Shown here piece after piece: positions 33,729 to 43,514 of a DNA stretch of 64,000 bases; position 1 is the stretch's first letter; every line of letters begins with the position of its first letter. The translations under genes and the position numbers were made by a program. The notes below the pieces were generated by a model, which made no database searches, was not told where the DNA came from, and worked only from the letters and a program-made list of their open reading frames with translations. This stretch comes from Amycolatopsis mediterranei (GTDB lineage: Bacteria; Actinomycetota; Actinomycetes; Mycobacteriales; Pseudonocardiaceae). The stretch is from NCBI RefSeq assembly GCF_026017845.1, contig NZ_CP100416.1, positions 9,426,366 through 9,490,365 on the forward strand, read 5' to 3'.

Positions 33729-34753
33729 CGGGCGGCCCCGGTCATGGCCAGGGAAACGAGCCGGTCGATCAGCGCGGACAGCGGCACGCCGGCGGCCGCC
33801 ATCATCCGGGGGTAGCGGCTGTACGACGTCAAGCCGGGCAGGGTGTTGACCTCGTTGAGGACCACCGTGCCGTCGTCGGTGAGGAACATGTCGACCCGTG
33901 CCAGCCCTTTGCATCCCAGAGCGCGGTAGATGGCCTTCGCCGTCTGCTGGACTCGCGCCCGGGTCTCTGCCGGAACGTCGGCGGGCACGATGGGCGTCGA
34001 GTTCTCGGAGCCGCTTTCGGGCTGCTCTTCCTGGTGGATCCGGAAAAAGCCGTGGGAGAGGGCGATCCGGTCGACCTCTCCGGCGAACAGCTCGCGGCCG
34101 TTCCCCAGAACGGCGCACCCGACCTCGCTGCCGACGACGGCCTCTTCGATCAGCACCTTCGCGTCGTACTGCGCCGCGGTGCTGATCGCGGCGGCCAGTT
34201 CTTCCCGGCCGGAAACCTTGCTGACGCCGAAGGAAGAACCCGAGCGCGCCGGCTTCACGAAGACGGGATAGGTGAACGCGCCGGCGTCGTCGCCCGCCAG
34301 GACGGTCCGGAATTTCGGCGTCGCGATGCCCGCGCTCGCGGCGACGACGTAAGCGAGGGATTTGTCCATGCACAGCGCGGAACTCGGGACGTCGCAGCCC
34401 GCGTACGGGATCCCGGAAAGCTCCAGCAGGCCCTGCATCGCGCCGTCCTCGCCGAGCTTGCCGTGCAGCACGGGCAGCACCACGTCCAGGCCGATCGTCT
34501 CGTACTTGCCGTCTTCGAGGACCAGCAAGCCCGGCACGCTCCGGTCCGGCGACAGCACGACCGTCCGCCCGGCTTCCCAGCTTTCGCCCGGGCCGTCACC
34601 GAGTTTCCAGGCGCCGTCCTTCGTGATCCCGATCCAGAACGGTTCGTACTTCCCGGTGTCGAGGTGCCGCGCGACCTCTTGCGCGGATTTCACCGAGACG
34701 GGGTGTTCCTCGGAGGCGCCCCCGAAGATGATCCCGACCTTGAGCCTATTCAT
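33725..34753 (-). CDS. vanA: VanA-type D-alanine--D-lactate ligase
   Basis: About 342 aa ATP-grasp ligase that joins D-Ala to D-Lac. N-terminal VGIIFGGASEEHPVSVKSA, LPVLHGKLGEDGAMQGLLELSGIPYAG, VKPARSGSSFGVSKV (ATP site) and NEVNTLPGLTSYSRYP are present. The omega loop reads SHGFFRIHQEEQPESGSENSTPI, with the His and GSEN signature that distinguishes D-Lac ligases from D-Ala-D-Ala ligases (which have a Tyr in the loop). Overlaps vanH at its start by 8 bp and vanX at its end by 4 bp. Confidence 0.93.
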   Translation of the reverse strand: MNRLKVGIIFGGASEEHPVSVKSAQEVARHLDTGKYEPFWIGITKDGAWKLGDGPGESWEAGRTVVLSPDRSVPGLLVLEDGKYETIGLDVVLPVLHGKLGEDGAMQGLLELSGIPYAGCDVPSSALCMDKSLAYVVAASAGIATPKFRTVLAGDDAGAFTYPVFVKPARSGSSFGVSKVSGREELAAAISTAAQYDAKVLIEEAVVGSEVGCAVLGNGRELFAGEVDRIALSHGFFRIHQEEQPESGSENSTPIVPADVPAETRARVQQTAKAIYRALGCKGLARVDMFLTDDGTVVLNEVNTLPGLTSYSRYPRMMAAAGVPLSALIDRLVSLAMTGAAR

Positions 34754-35720
34754 GCCGCTTCCCGCTTTCGAAGTTCAAGCAGTTGATGATGGAGTTTTCG
34801 ACGGTGTCGCCGAGCGCGTGGTCGGTGTAGTACGCGGTGTGCGGGCTGATCAGCACGTTCGGCAGCTTCTGCAGCCGCACCAGCAGGTCGCTGTCGACGG
34901 GCCGATCGCGGCAGTCGGCGTAGAAGACGCCTTCTTCCCCTTCGAGGACGTCCAGCGCGGCGCCGCCCAGCCTGCCGTTTTCCAGTGCCGCGACGAGCGC
35001 CTCGGTGTCGAGAAGGGGGCCTCGCCCGGTGTTGACGACGAACGCTCCGGGCTTCATCCGCTCGAGCCGCCGTCGGTCCAGGAGGTGGTGCGTTCCGGCG
35101 TCGAGTGGCGTGTGGAGCGTGACGATGTCGCTCAGCCGCAGCAGTTCGTCGAGTTCGACGTAGTCGAGGCCGGCCTGGGGACAGCAGTCGTGAGCCACCA
35201 CCCGAGCCCCGAACCCGCGCAACCGGCCGACGACGGCGGAACCGATGCGTCCGGTCCCGACCACCCCGACGGTCAGATCGCGCAGCTCTTTCCCGCGCAC
35301 GTCGTTCAGCCGGTAGTCGTGCTCCTCCGCGCGGCGGATGACGGACTTGGCGTCCCGCACGAGCATCAACATCAGCATCAGCGTGTAGTCGGCCACGCTG
35401 TCCGGCGAATAGGCGACGTTCCCGACGGAAATGCCGACGCTCCGGGCGTATCCGACGTCGATGTGGTCGTAGCCGACGCTCCTCGTGGAGACGTAGGTGA
35501 CGCCGACCCGGCTGAGCGCGAGAAGAGTTCTCCGGGTGAGCGGCGTCTTGTGCCCGACGCTGACGCACCGGTTACCGGCCGCCAGTGCGGCGTTGGCCTC
35601 GGACACCGCCGCACCGGTGATGGTCGGTGTCACCCCGAAGCCCGGCGCCATCTCCCGGAACAGCACGGCTTCGTCGGGTGCACACCCGTAGATCGTCATC
35701 CCGAGTGCCGGTTCGCTCAT
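34746..35720 (-). CDS. vanH: VanH D-lactate dehydrogenase
   Basis: About 324 aa D-2-hydroxyacid dehydrogenase that reduces pyruvate to D-lactate for VanA. The NAD-binding loop is VGVVGTGRIGSAVVGRL; substrate Arg in TRSVGYDHIDV; catalytic Glu and His regions in FYADC and SPHTAYYTD. YSPDSVADYTLMLML is typical of VanH/LdhA. First gene of vanHAX; the ATG lies 6 bp after the conserved promoter block shared with vanY. Confidence 0.93.
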   Translation of the reverse strand: MSEPALGMTIYGCAPDEAVLFREMAPGFGVTPTITGAAVSEANAALAAGNRCVSVGHKTPLTRRTLLALSRVGVTYVSTRSVGYDHIDVGYARSVGISVGNVAYSPDSVADYTLMLMLMLVRDAKSVIRRAEEHDYRLNDVRGKELRDLTVGVVGTGRIGSAVVGRLRGFGARVVAHDCCPQAGLDYVELDELLRLSDIVTLHTPLDAGTHHLLDRRRLERMKPGAFVVNTGRGPLLDTEALVAALENGRLGGAALDVLEGEEGVFYADCRDRPVDSDLLVRLQKLPNVLISPHTAYYTDHALGDTVENSIINCLNFESGKRHE

Positions 35721-35725
35721 GCCAC

Positions 35726-35783
35726 CCAGTCAAGGGAGCGCGGCGTTGCCGGCACGTATGCGCTTTTCGATACGCCGAGGATA
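35726..35783 (-). promoter_or_regulatory. vanH promoter block, probable VanR-binding site
   Basis: Second copy of the 58-bp block found before vanY (31288-31345), in the same orientation and at the same 6-bp distance from the start codon. Shared segments include CCAGTCAAGG and GTTGCCGGCACGTA. The very short gap to the ATG suggests a leaderless or nearly leaderless vanHAX mRNA. Confidence 0.7.
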
Positions 35784-35875
35784 AGTTACCGGCGGGTAGC
35801 AATCACGGTGCAGGCGGGAACCGGCACGGCGTCGGCTCGCGCCCCTGCCGCGTCATTCGTTCGGCGCACGGCGTC

Positions 35876-36865
35876 CTAGGCGCCGACCCGCACCAGCTCG
35901 CTCTCCGGGGACGCGCCGAGGAACTGGTCGCCGTAGAGGTCACCGCGGTCCGGGAAGAACGTCAGGATGTTGCGCGCGCCGGTGGCCTCGACCAGCTTGA
36001 CCGCCCCCTGCAGCGCGATGCCCGACGTGCCGCCCGCGTAGATGCCGCGGCCGGCGAGTTCGCGCACGCCCGCGGCCGCTTCCTCGTCGTCCGAGTAGTA
36101 CACGTCCTCCACCAGGTGCATGGCGGACCCGATCACCTTCGGCACGCAGTTCATGTTGCCGATGCCGCGCAGGACGCTCGGTCCGGGCTCGAGGCCGAAC
36201 GTCGCCGAGCCGACCCGGTCCGCCACGTAGCACGGGATTCCCTTGCTGCGCAGCATTTCCGACAGGCCGACGAAGTGGCCGCCGGTGCCGACGACGAAGA
36301 TCGCCGCGTCGATCCAGTCCAGGTCGAGCTTCGGCGTGACGCTCGGCACCAGCCAGCGGCGGTACACCGCCGGGTTGAGGTCCGAGTTGTTCTGGTCGGT
36401 CCAGTGCATGCCGGGACGCTCCCGCAACAGCGCCTCGAGGAGCTCCACGCGGGACTGCTGGGTGCCGCCGGTGGGGTGCGGGCCGCTGACGATGTGCAGC
36501 TTGGCGCCGAGCAGCTCGATCTTGCGCCGGGTGATCGCCGGGATGTTCGGGTCGGTGACGAGCTCGATCGGGTTGCCGAGGATCTTCCCGGCCAGCGCCA
36601 GGCTGACGCCGAGTGAGCCCGACGTCGACTCGATCACCGTCTGGCCGGGCTCGAGCAGCCCGGCTTCGTAGGCGAGCAGCAGGATCCCGAACCCGAGGAT
36701 CGACTTGAAGCTCGACTCGGTCGTGGTCATGCCGTAGATCGCGCGCAGCCGGCCCCGGCCGCCCGCGATCGGGCCGCAGTCGAGGACCGGGAGATCGGCG
36801 AAGCCCTCGAGCATCCTCTCCGCGACGAGCCGCGGGTCTGCGATGCCGTTCCAGTCCTCGATCAC
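35876..36865 (-). CDS. SbnA/CysK-like PLP-dependent beta-replacement enzyme
   Basis: About 329 aa, fold-type II PLP enzyme. The PLP lysine is in ESSFKSILGFG; the phosphate loop is GTGGHFVG, and VIESTSGSLGVSLALAGKI is the family substrate loop. The end GIYAGGTSGIALQG...FPDRGDLYGDQF is close to SbnA, which makes the 2,3-diaminopropionate precursor from O-phosphoserine and glutamate. A cysteine-synthase-type role is also possible. GTG start 36865 overlaps the upstream HxlR gene stop by 4 bp. The setting beside an NRPS and a C-S lyase suggests a precursor role in that pathway. Confidence 0.8.
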   Translation of the reverse strand: MIEDWNGIADPRLVAERMLEGFADLPVLDCGPIAGGRGRLRAIYGMTTTESSFKSILGFGILLLAYEAGLLEPGQTVIESTSGSLGVSLALAGKILGNPIELVTDPNIPAITRRKIELLGAKLHIVSGPHPTGGTQQSRVELLEALLRERPGMHWTDQNNSDLNPAVYRRWLVPSVTPKLDLDWIDAAIFVVGTGGHFVGLSEMLRSKGIPCYVADRVGSATFGLEPGPSVLRGIGNMNCVPKVIGSAMHLVEDVYYSDDEEAAAGVRELAGRGIYAGGTSGIALQGAVKLVEATGARNILTFFPDRGDLYGDQFLGASPESELVRVGA

Positions 36866-37521
36866 GAGCCGATCCTTTCCGCTGGTGCCTCGGGAGCCGC
36901 CGGGATGTGGAAGAGCCGGACGAACGTCGCGATCATGCCGGGGTCGCCCTTCGCCTCGACCAGGCCGAGCCACAGCGCGTCGGTCGGGCTCAGCTCGCCG
37001 GCCATCAGCTGCCTGAGCAACGGCGTCTCGATGACGAGGTCGGCGCCGGGGAGCTCGCCTTCCTCGACCGTGAGCACACCGTCGTCGACGCGCGCGCCGA
37101 CGACCAGTTCCCCGAAGCGCACCTCGAAGCTCGCCCGGACGCCGCGGGCGCGGTCGGGGCGGAACGTCGAGCGCAGCGCGAGGATGGCGATGTCCAGTGA
37201 GAAGAGGTCGCCGGGGCGAGGATCGCCGAGCGAGCGCGCGCCCCACAGGCCGAGCTCGATCAGGACCGGCTCCAGCGCCCGGCCGTAGTCGGTCAGCTCG
37301 TAGGCGCCGGACGCGCCGAGCCGGACCACGCCGTCCTCGACGAGGTCGCCGAGCCGGCGCTCCAGGATCTCCGCGGTGACCCGCGGCAGCGTCTCGTGCA
37401 GCTCGGCGAAGCGCTTCGGGCCCAGGATCAGGTCCCGGACGACGAGCACCGACCACCGTGAGCCGATGATCTCGAATGCCCGCGCCAGGCCGCAGAACTG
37501 GCCGAGCGGTCGGTCTGTCAT
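36862..37521 (-). CDS. HxlR-type winged-helix regulator with C-terminal SCP2-like domain
   Basis: About 219 aa. Residues ~8-95 are a HxlR winged helix (CGLARAFEIIGSRWSVLVVRDLILGPKRFAELHETLPRVTAEILERRLGDL). The remainder (LDIAILALRSTF, LPGADLVIETPLLRQLMAGELSPTDAL) looks like a sterol-carrier/SCP2 pocket that could bind a small lipophilic ligand. First gene of the operon with the SbnA-like gene, and just downstream (12 bp) of the MalY-like gene in the same direction. Probable cluster regulator. Confidence 0.84.
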   Translation of the reverse strand: MTDRPLGQFCGLARAFEIIGSRWSVLVVRDLILGPKRFAELHETLPRVTAEILERRLGDLVEDGVVRLGASGAYELTDYGRALEPVLIELGLWGARSLGDPRPGDLFSLDIAILALRSTFRPDRARGVRASFEVRFGELVVGARVDDGVLTVEEGELPGADLVIETPLLRQLMAGELSPTDALWLGLVEAKGDPGMIATFVRLFHIPAAPEAPAERIGS

Positions 37522-37533
37522 GCCGGGTTCCCT

Positions 37534-38733
37534 TCAGCTCGCCAGTCGTTGCGGTGTCGCGACCGAGTCGGTCATCCGGTCGAGGATCGCGCGCAGCACC
37601 GGGGTCGGGGTGCCGAAGTTGAGGCGCACGAAGCCGTCGCCGCCGGGGTTGTACTTGGTGCCCGCGGCCAGCTCGACCCGGGCCTGCTCCAGGAAGTACC
37701 CGGCGGGGTTGTCACCGCAGCCGAGTTCCCGGCAGTCCAGCCAGGCCAGGTACGTCCCTTGCGGCACGTGGTAGCGGACTTCCGGCAGCCGGTCGGCGAG
37801 CATGCCGGCGATGAGCCGCCGGTTGTCGTCGAGGTAGCCGACCACGGTGTCCAGCCAGCCGGAGGCCTCGGTCCAGGCGGCGAGGCTCGCGCGCATGCCG
37901 AGCACGTTGACGTTCGGCCCGGCCGGCAGCGCGGCGAGCTTTTCCCGCAGTGCCACCGGTCCCACGTGGCCGACCGCGCAGCGCATGCCGGCGAGGTTGT
38001 AGGCCTTGCTCGCGCCGTACAGCGTCACGGTCCGGGCTTCCAGCGCGGAGCCGATCGACGCGAACGGCACGTGGCGGTGGGGTGCGTAGGTCAGATCGGC
38101 GTGCAGGTCGTCGGAGATCACCGTCAGGTCGTGGCGTTCGGCGACCTCGGCGAGCGCGAGCAGCTCGGCCCGGGTGAACACGCGGCCGGTCGGGTTGTGC
38201 GGGTTGACCAGGATCAGCGCCCGGCACCCTTCGCGCGCGACGCGGCGGGCGAAGTCCTCGGCGTCGAACACCCAGCCCTTCGGGGTGTCGAGCATCGGGA
38301 TCGGGACCATCCGCAGGCCCAGCTGCCTCATCATCGCCGGGAACGGCCCGAACGCCGGGGTGTGGATCGCGACGCCGTCCCCCGGTGCGGTGCTCAGTTC
38401 CAGTGCCGTCCGCACGGCGTGGGTGACGTCGGTGAACTCGCGGACGTGCTCCGCGGCGGGAAACCAGTCGTAGCGGGCCTTCATCCGCTGGGCGAAGGCT
38501 TCGCGCAACGGACTCGCGTTGTCCGTCCAATTCGGATAGCCGAGGTCACCCAGGTCGAGATATCCCCGCAGAGAAGCCAAAATCGGCTCGGCGACCGGGA
38601 AGTCCATGTCCGCGATGGACGCCGGGAGCACGTCCGGCGCCGGCGCGCCCCACTTCACCCCGGGGCGGAACCGCAGGGTGCGTTCGTCGAGCTGGTCGAA
38701 GACGAAATACCGGGCCCCGTGCGATGCGCGCAT
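37534..38733 (-). CDS. MalY/PatB-type C-S beta-lyase (aminotransferase class I fold)
   Basis: About 399 aa PLP enzyme. N-terminal VLPASIADMDFPVAEPI and GYPNWTDNASPLREAF are characteristic of PatB/MalY cystathionine beta-lyases; NPHNPTGRVFTRAEL, SDDLHADLTY and the PLP lysine in LYGASKAYNLAG are intact, as is FVRLNFGTP with the carboxylate Arg. It releases a thiol or H2S from a cysteine conjugate. Divergent from the NRPS gene with about 115-145 bp between, so it belongs to the same cluster and may supply or unmask sulfur. Confidence 0.9.
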   Translation of the reverse strand: MRASHGARYFVFDQLDERTLRFRPGVKWGAPAPDVLPASIADMDFPVAEPILASLRGYLDLGDLGYPNWTDNASPLREAFAQRMKARYDWFPAAEHVREFTDVTHAVRTALELSTAPGDGVAIHTPAFGPFPAMMRQLGLRMVPIPMLDTPKGWVFDAEDFARRVAREGCRALILVNPHNPTGRVFTRAELLALAEVAERHDLTVISDDLHADLTYAPHRHVPFASIGSALEARTVTLYGASKAYNLAGMRCAVGHVGPVALREKLAALPAGPNVNVLGMRASLAAWTEASGWLDTVVGYLDDNRRLIAGMLADRLPEVRYHVPQGTYLAWLDCRELGCGDNPAGYFLEQARVELAAGTKYNPGGDGFVRLNFGTPTPVLRAILDRMTDSVATPQRLAS

Positions 38734-38877
38734 GGTTCAAGAACACCGTGCCGGCAGGGGAACGGCATCTTCGGAGGTGCTCAGCGCATAGCACACCCGG
38801 AGGTGCTTCCCACTGCGTGGGCACACCATGCTGACCAGCAGTGACCTGTGTCGGAGACGGAGAGGAACGCGATCCGG

Positions 38878-41800
38878 ATGGCCGCGCAACAAACGAGCGA
38901 ACCCGCCGAGGGCAACAGCGACAGTCCCTTTCCGCTGACCGAAATCCAGTACGCGTACTGGGTCGGCCGGGGCCCGAACTTCGTGCTCGGCAACGTCGCG
39001 CCGCACGCCTACTTCGAGCTCGAAGGCCGGCGGCTGGACCCCGGCACGCTCACCACGGCGTGGAACCGGCTCATCGACCGGCACCCCATGCTGCGCGCGG
39101 TGGTCGGCACCGACGGCAACCAGCGCATGCTGCCCGAGGTGCCGCGGTTCGTGATCGACGTCGTGGACCTGCGGGACGCGCCGGCGGCCGAGGTGGAGAG
39201 CAAGCTCGAAGAGATCCGGGCCGACATGTCGCACCGCGTGTACGACGCGGCGCAGTGGCCGCTGTTCGACGTGCGCATCACCCGCCTGGCCGACGCGGAC
39301 CGCCTGCACATCAGCCTCGACCTGCTGATGGTGGACCTGGCCAGCGTCACGGTGCTGTTCAGCGAATGGCAGCTGCTCTGCGAGAACCCGGCGCACGAGC
39401 TCCCGCCGATCGACGTGTCCTTCCGGGACTACGTGCTCGCGCTCGAGCGCAACGCGGACTCACCGCGCACCCGGCGGGCCCTCGAGTACTGGACGTCGCG
39501 CGCCGCCACGCTCGCGCCGCCGCCCGACCTGCCGCTGGCCGCGTCGCCGGTCGCGGTGCACAAGCCGCGGTTCACCCACCGCGAGTTCCAGCTCGACCCG
39601 GACGCCTGGAAGCGCCTGCGCGACCGGTCCGAGGAGCGCGGGCTGACCCCGACGACCGTGCTGGCGACCGCGTTCTCCGAGGTGCTCGCCGCGTGGAGCG
39701 GGACGCTGAAGTTCACGCTGAACCTGACGCTGTTCAACCGGCTCCCGCTGCTGCTCGCCGAAGACGGCGAAGGCCACCGGATCCTGCACCCGCACCTGCG
39801 CCGGGTGGTCGGCGACTTCACCTCGATCTGCCTGCTGGAGGTCGACACCGCCGAGGGCACGTTCGAAGAGCGCGTGCGCCGCACCCAGCGCCAGCTCCAG
39901 CAGGACCTGCGGCACCGGCACGTCAGCGCGCTGCACACGCTGCGGGAACGCCGCCGGCTCGGGCTGGACACCGCGTTCGGCACCATGCCGGTCGTGTTCA
40001 CCAGCGGCCTGGGCACGGTCGCCGACGTCACCGGCCCGCGCGACTTCTTCGGCGACATCACCTACCGGATCAGCCAGACCCCGCAGGTCTGGTTCGACCA
40101 CCAGGTCGTCGACTTCACCGGCTCGCTCGACCTGACCTGGGACGTCGTCGAGGAGCTGTTCCCGGGGAACCTGCTCGACGACATGTTCGCCGCCTACACC
40201 GGCCTGGTGGAACGGCTCGCGGCCGAAAGCGCCTGCTGGGACGGCGAACTGCGGGTCACCCCGCCGCAGTACCAGCTCGCCGAGCGCGACGAGGTCAACC
40301 GGACCGCGGGCCCGCTGCCCGACGGCCTGCTGCACGAGCCGTTCCTGACCGCGGCCGCCGAGCGCCCGGACGCCCCCGCCGTCATCACCAGCGCCGGCAC
40401 CGTCACCTACCGCGAGCTGGCCGGCCGGGCCGGCGCGGTCGCCGACGCCATCCGGCGCTCGGGGGACGGCTCCCCGATGCGCGACCGGCTGGTCGGCGTC
40501 AGCCTGGACAAGGGCCCCGACCAGGTCGCGGCCGCGTACGGCGTCCTGCTCGCCGGGGCCGCGTACCTGCCGGCCGGCACCAGGCTGCCGGCGCAGCGGC
40601 GCAACGGGATCCTCACCGACGGCCAGGCGACCACGGTCGTCACCACCTCCCTGCTGGCCGACCAGCTCGACTGGACGGGCTGCGCCACCACGCTGGTGCC
40701 GATCGACAAGCTGGCGGCCGTTGACACCCCGCCGTCGAGCACGGCCGAGCCGTCGGACCTGGCCTACGTGCTGTTCACCTCCGGCTCGACCGGGCGGCCC
40801 AAGGGCGTGATGATCGAGCACCGGTCGGCGCTGAACACCGTCGCCGACATCACCGAGCGGTTCGGCGTGACCGCCGACGACCGGGTGTTCGGGCTGGCGG
40901 AGCTGAGCTTCGACCTGTCCGTGTACGACCTGTTCGGCGCGCTGGGCACGGGCGCGGCGCTCGTGCTGCCCGACCCGGACCAGGCCGGTGAGCCCGCGCA
41001 CTGGGCCGAGCTGATGAGCGAGCACGGCGTGACCGTGTGGAACTCCGTGCCGGCGCAGATGCAGATGCTGGTCGACCACGTGGAAGCCGTCGGCGACGTT
41101 CCCGAGGGCCTGCGGCTGGTCATGCTCAGCGGCGACTGGATCCCGGTCGACCTGCCCGGCCGCATCCACGACATCTGGCCGGACGCCACCGTGATCAGCA
41201 TGGGCGGCGCGACCGAGGCGTCGATCTGGTCCAACTACCACCAGGTCGACGAGGTGCCCGAAGGCACGCGCAGCATCCCCTACGGCGTCCCGCTGCGGAA
41301 CCAGCGCTTCCACGTGCTCGACGCCGGGCTGCGGCCCTGCCCGGACTGGGTGCCGGGCGAGCTGTACATCGAGGGCAGCGGCCTGGCCCGCGGTTACTGG
41401 CGCGACCCGGAGAAGACCGACGCCGGCTTCCTGCGGCACCCGGCGACCGGCGTCCGGCTCTACCGCACCGGCGACTACGGCCGGTACCTGCCCGGCGGCA
41501 TCATCGAGTTCCTCGGCCGCCGGGACGGGCAGGTCAAGATCCGCGGGCACCGGATCGAGCTCGGTGAGATCGAAGCCGTGCTCGGTCAGCACCCCGGCGT
41601 CGACCGCGCGGTGGCGGTCAAGGCGGACGACGACGGCGCCGGCGCCCGGCTGCTCGGTTACGTCATCCCGGGTCGCGACACCACGGACGGGCCGGACTCC
41701 TTGTACCGCAAGGAGATCGCCGACCCGGCCGAGTCGGCACAGACGTGGCGCGCCCTGTGCGACGGCGTGCTGCCGGCCCCCGGCCCGTCGGCCGCGGAGC

Positions 41801-43254
41801 TGCAAGCGGCGTGGGCGCAGCTGAACGACGTGTACGCCCACGCGGCCGCGGTCGCCCTGAGCTCGTTCGGTGTGACCGACGACGTCGACGTCCCGGCGCT
41901 GCTGCGTTCCGCGGGCGTGGCCGCGCGGTACGAGCGGTGGCTGCACCGCGCGGCCGTCAACCTGACCGAGCGCGGCATGCTGCCGGGCTCGCTCCCGACG
42001 GCCATCCCGGACGAGCTGGTCACCGCCACGCACCGCGTGCTCGGCGACAAGCTGGGCGTGCCGGGCGACCTGACCGGCTGGCTGATGACCATCGCGGCGA
42101 ACGTCGACGGTGTGCTCACCCAGAACATGCACTCCGCCGAGCTGTACGCGAACGACCGCACCCCCGCCGTCTACGAGCACCTGTTCGGCCCGGTGCACCA
42201 CGCCGCCGCCGAAGCCATCCGGCGGGTCACCGCGGCCTGGCCCGAGGACAAGCCGCTGCGGATCCTCGAGGTCGGCGCGGGGTACGGCACCTTGACCAAG
42301 CACGTCGTGCCGCTGCTGCCCGAACGGGCCGAGTACACGTTCACCGACATCTCGACCTACTTCACCGAGCGGGCGCGGGAACAGTACGCGGACTACCCCA
42401 ACATCGGCTTCGACCTCTTCGACATCGACAAGCCCGCCGACATCCAGGGGTTCGACGGCAAGGCGTTCGACCTCGTCATCGCCGGCAGCATGCTGCACGA
42501 CGCCAAGCAGATCCGCCGCTCCGTGGGCAACCTGCGGTCGGTGCTGGCGCCGGGCGGGCTGCTGCTGCTGGTCGAGCAGACCGCTTTCCACGACTGGTTC
42601 GACCTGACCATGGGGCTGCAGCAGGGTTTCGACGGTTACGAGGACACCGGCCTGCGGTCGGCGCACCCGCTGCTCGACGCGGCCACGTGGTGCGCCGAGC
42701 TGGCGGAGGCCGGGTTCGCGGACACGGCCGTGCTGACCCCCGAGGGCAGCGGGATGGCCTCGGTCGGCTTCGACGTGATCGTCGGCCAAGCGCCGAACGA
42801 GAGCCGCCGCTTCGACGGCGAACTGCTGCGCGCGTTCCTCGGGCTGCACCTGCCGAAGCACATGGTGCCCAGCACGATCCACGCCATCGACGAGCTCCCG
42901 CTCACCAGCACCGGCAAGGTCGACCGCGCCCTGCTCGCCAAGGCGCGCGGCCGGGCGTCGGCGGCCGGGCGGCCGGCCAAGCCGCCACGCACCGACCGGC
43001 AGCGCAAGCTCGTCGAGATCTGGTGCACCGTGCTCGGCCTGAGCCACGCCGACCTCGGTGACGACTTCCTGGAAGCCGGCGGCGACTCGCTGCTCGCGGC
43101 CCGGCTGGTCGCCACCATCTCCTCGGCGTTCGGCATCACGATCGCGGTCGCCACGGTGCTCGAATACCCGACCGTCGAACTCCTCGACGGCTACCTGGAG
43201 CAGATCCTCGGCGCTTCCGAGCTGCTTCCCGACGTTACGGAGATCGCATCGTGA
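38878..43254 (+). CDS. NRPS module Cy-A(MT)-PCP, cysteine-type
   Basis: About 1458 aa. The heterocyclization domain (~1-430) has FPLTEIQYAYWVGR and DLLMVDLAS, the DxxxxD of Cy domains replacing HHxxxDG. The A domain (~455-950) has FTSGSTGRPKG. Pocket residues in FDLSVYDLFG, WNSVPA, VMLSGDW and GGATEASIWSN give the DLYNLSxIW cysteine pattern of siderophore systems. A methyltransferase with ILEVGAGYGTLTKH lies between A8 and A10 (TSTGKVDRALL), as in pyochelin-type modules. A PCP ends it (EAGGDSLLAARL). ATG 38878 has a GGAGAGGA site upstream; GTG 38848 is the alternative. Expected output is a methylated thiazoline unit. Confidence 0.9.
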   Translation: MAAQQTSEPAEGNSDSPFPLTEIQYAYWVGRGPNFVLGNVAPHAYFELEGRRLDPGTLTTAWNRLIDRHPMLRAVVGTDGNQRMLPEVPRFVIDVVDLRDAPAAEVESKLEEIRADMSHRVYDAAQWPLFDVRITRLADADRLHISLDLLMVDLASVTVLFSEWQLLCENPAHELPPIDVSFRDYVLALERNADSPRTRRALEYWTSRAATLAPPPDLPLAASPVAVHKPRFTHREFQLDPDAWKRLRDRSEERGLTPTTVLATAFSEVLAAWSGTLKFTLNLTLFNRLPLLLAEDGEGHRILHPHLRRVVGDFTSICLLEVDTAEGTFEERVRRTQRQLQQDLRHRHVSALHTLRERRRLGLDTAFGTMPVVFTSGLGTVADVTGPRDFFGDITYRISQTPQVWFDHQVVDFTGSLDLTWDVVEELFPGNLLDDMFAAYTGLVERLAAESACWDGELRVTPPQYQLAERDEVNRTAGPLPDGLLHEPFLTAAAERPDAPAVITSAGTVTYRELAGRAGAVADAIRRSGDGSPMRDRLVGVSLDKGPDQVAAAYGVLLAGAAYLPAGTRLPAQRRNGILTDGQATTVVTTSLLADQLDWTGCATTLVPIDKLAAVDTPPSSTAEPSDLAYVLFTSGSTGRPKGVMIEHRSALNTVADITERFGVTADDRVFGLAELSFDLSVYDLFGALGTGAALVLPDPDQAGEPAHWAELMSEHGVTVWNSVPAQMQMLVDHVEAVGDVPEGLRLVMLSGDWIPVDLPGRIHDIWPDATVISMGGATEASIWSNYHQVDEVPEGTRSIPYGVPLRNQRFHVLDAGLRPCPDWVPGELYIEGSGLARGYWRDPEKTDAGFLRHPATGVRLYRTGDYGRYLPGGIIEFLGRRDGQVKIRGHRIELGEIEAVLGQHPGVDRAVAVKADDDGAGARLLGYVIPGRDTTDGPDSLYRKEIADPAESAQTWRALCDGVLPAPGPSAAELQAAWAQLNDVYAHAAAVALSSFGVTDDVDVPALLRSAGVAARYERWLHRAAVNLTERGMLPGSLPTAIPDELVTATHRVLGDKLGVPGDLTGWLMTIAANVDGVLTQNMHSAELYANDRTPAVYEHLFGPVHHAAAEAIRRVTAAWPEDKPLRILEVGAGYGTLTKHVVPLLPERAEYTFTDISTYFTERAREQYADYPNIGFDLFDIDKPADIQGFDGKAFDLVIAGSMLHDAKQIRRSVGNLRSVLAPGGLLLLVEQTAFHDWFDLTMGLQQGFDGYEDTGLRSAHPLLDAATWCAELAEAGFADTAVLTPEGSGMASVGFDVIVGQAPNESRRFDGELLRAFLGLHLPKHMVPSTIHAIDELPLTSTGKVDRALLAKARGRASAAGRPAKPPRTDRQRKLVEIWCTVLGLSHADLGDDFLEAGGDSLLAARLVATISSAFGITIAVATVLEYPTVELLDGYLEQILGASELLPDVTEIAS

Positions 43255-43514
43255 ACGCGCACGAGGAGGACCTGCGGGCGTGGCTGACGACGTTCGTCGC
43301 CGACGTCCTCGACATCGGCACCGAGGAGGTCGACCCGGGCGCGCCGTGGGAGTCGCTCGGGGTCGACTCGGCGATGACGCTGGTGCTCGTCGCCGACCTG
43401 TCGGTGGTGCTCGGCCGGACCGTGCAGCCGATCGAGGTGCTGAGCAACCCGACGATCGACGCGGTGGTCGAGCACCTGGTGACCGTCGAAGCGGTGGGAG
43501 GCGAACGCTCGTGA
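43251..43514 (+). CDS. free-standing acyl/peptidyl carrier protein
   Basis: About 87 aa carrier protein; phosphopantetheine attaches to the Ser in ESLGVDSAMTLVL. Start (GTG) overlaps the NRPS stop and its own stop overlaps the thioesterase start, each by 4 bp. In an otherwise single-module cluster it probably presents the starter acid to the Cy domain. No loading ligase is seen next to it. Confidence 0.88.
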   Translation: MNAHEEDLRAWLTTFVADVLDIGTEEVDPGAPWESLGVDSAMTLVLVADLSVVLGRTVQPIEVLSNPTIDAVVEHLVTVEAVGGERS

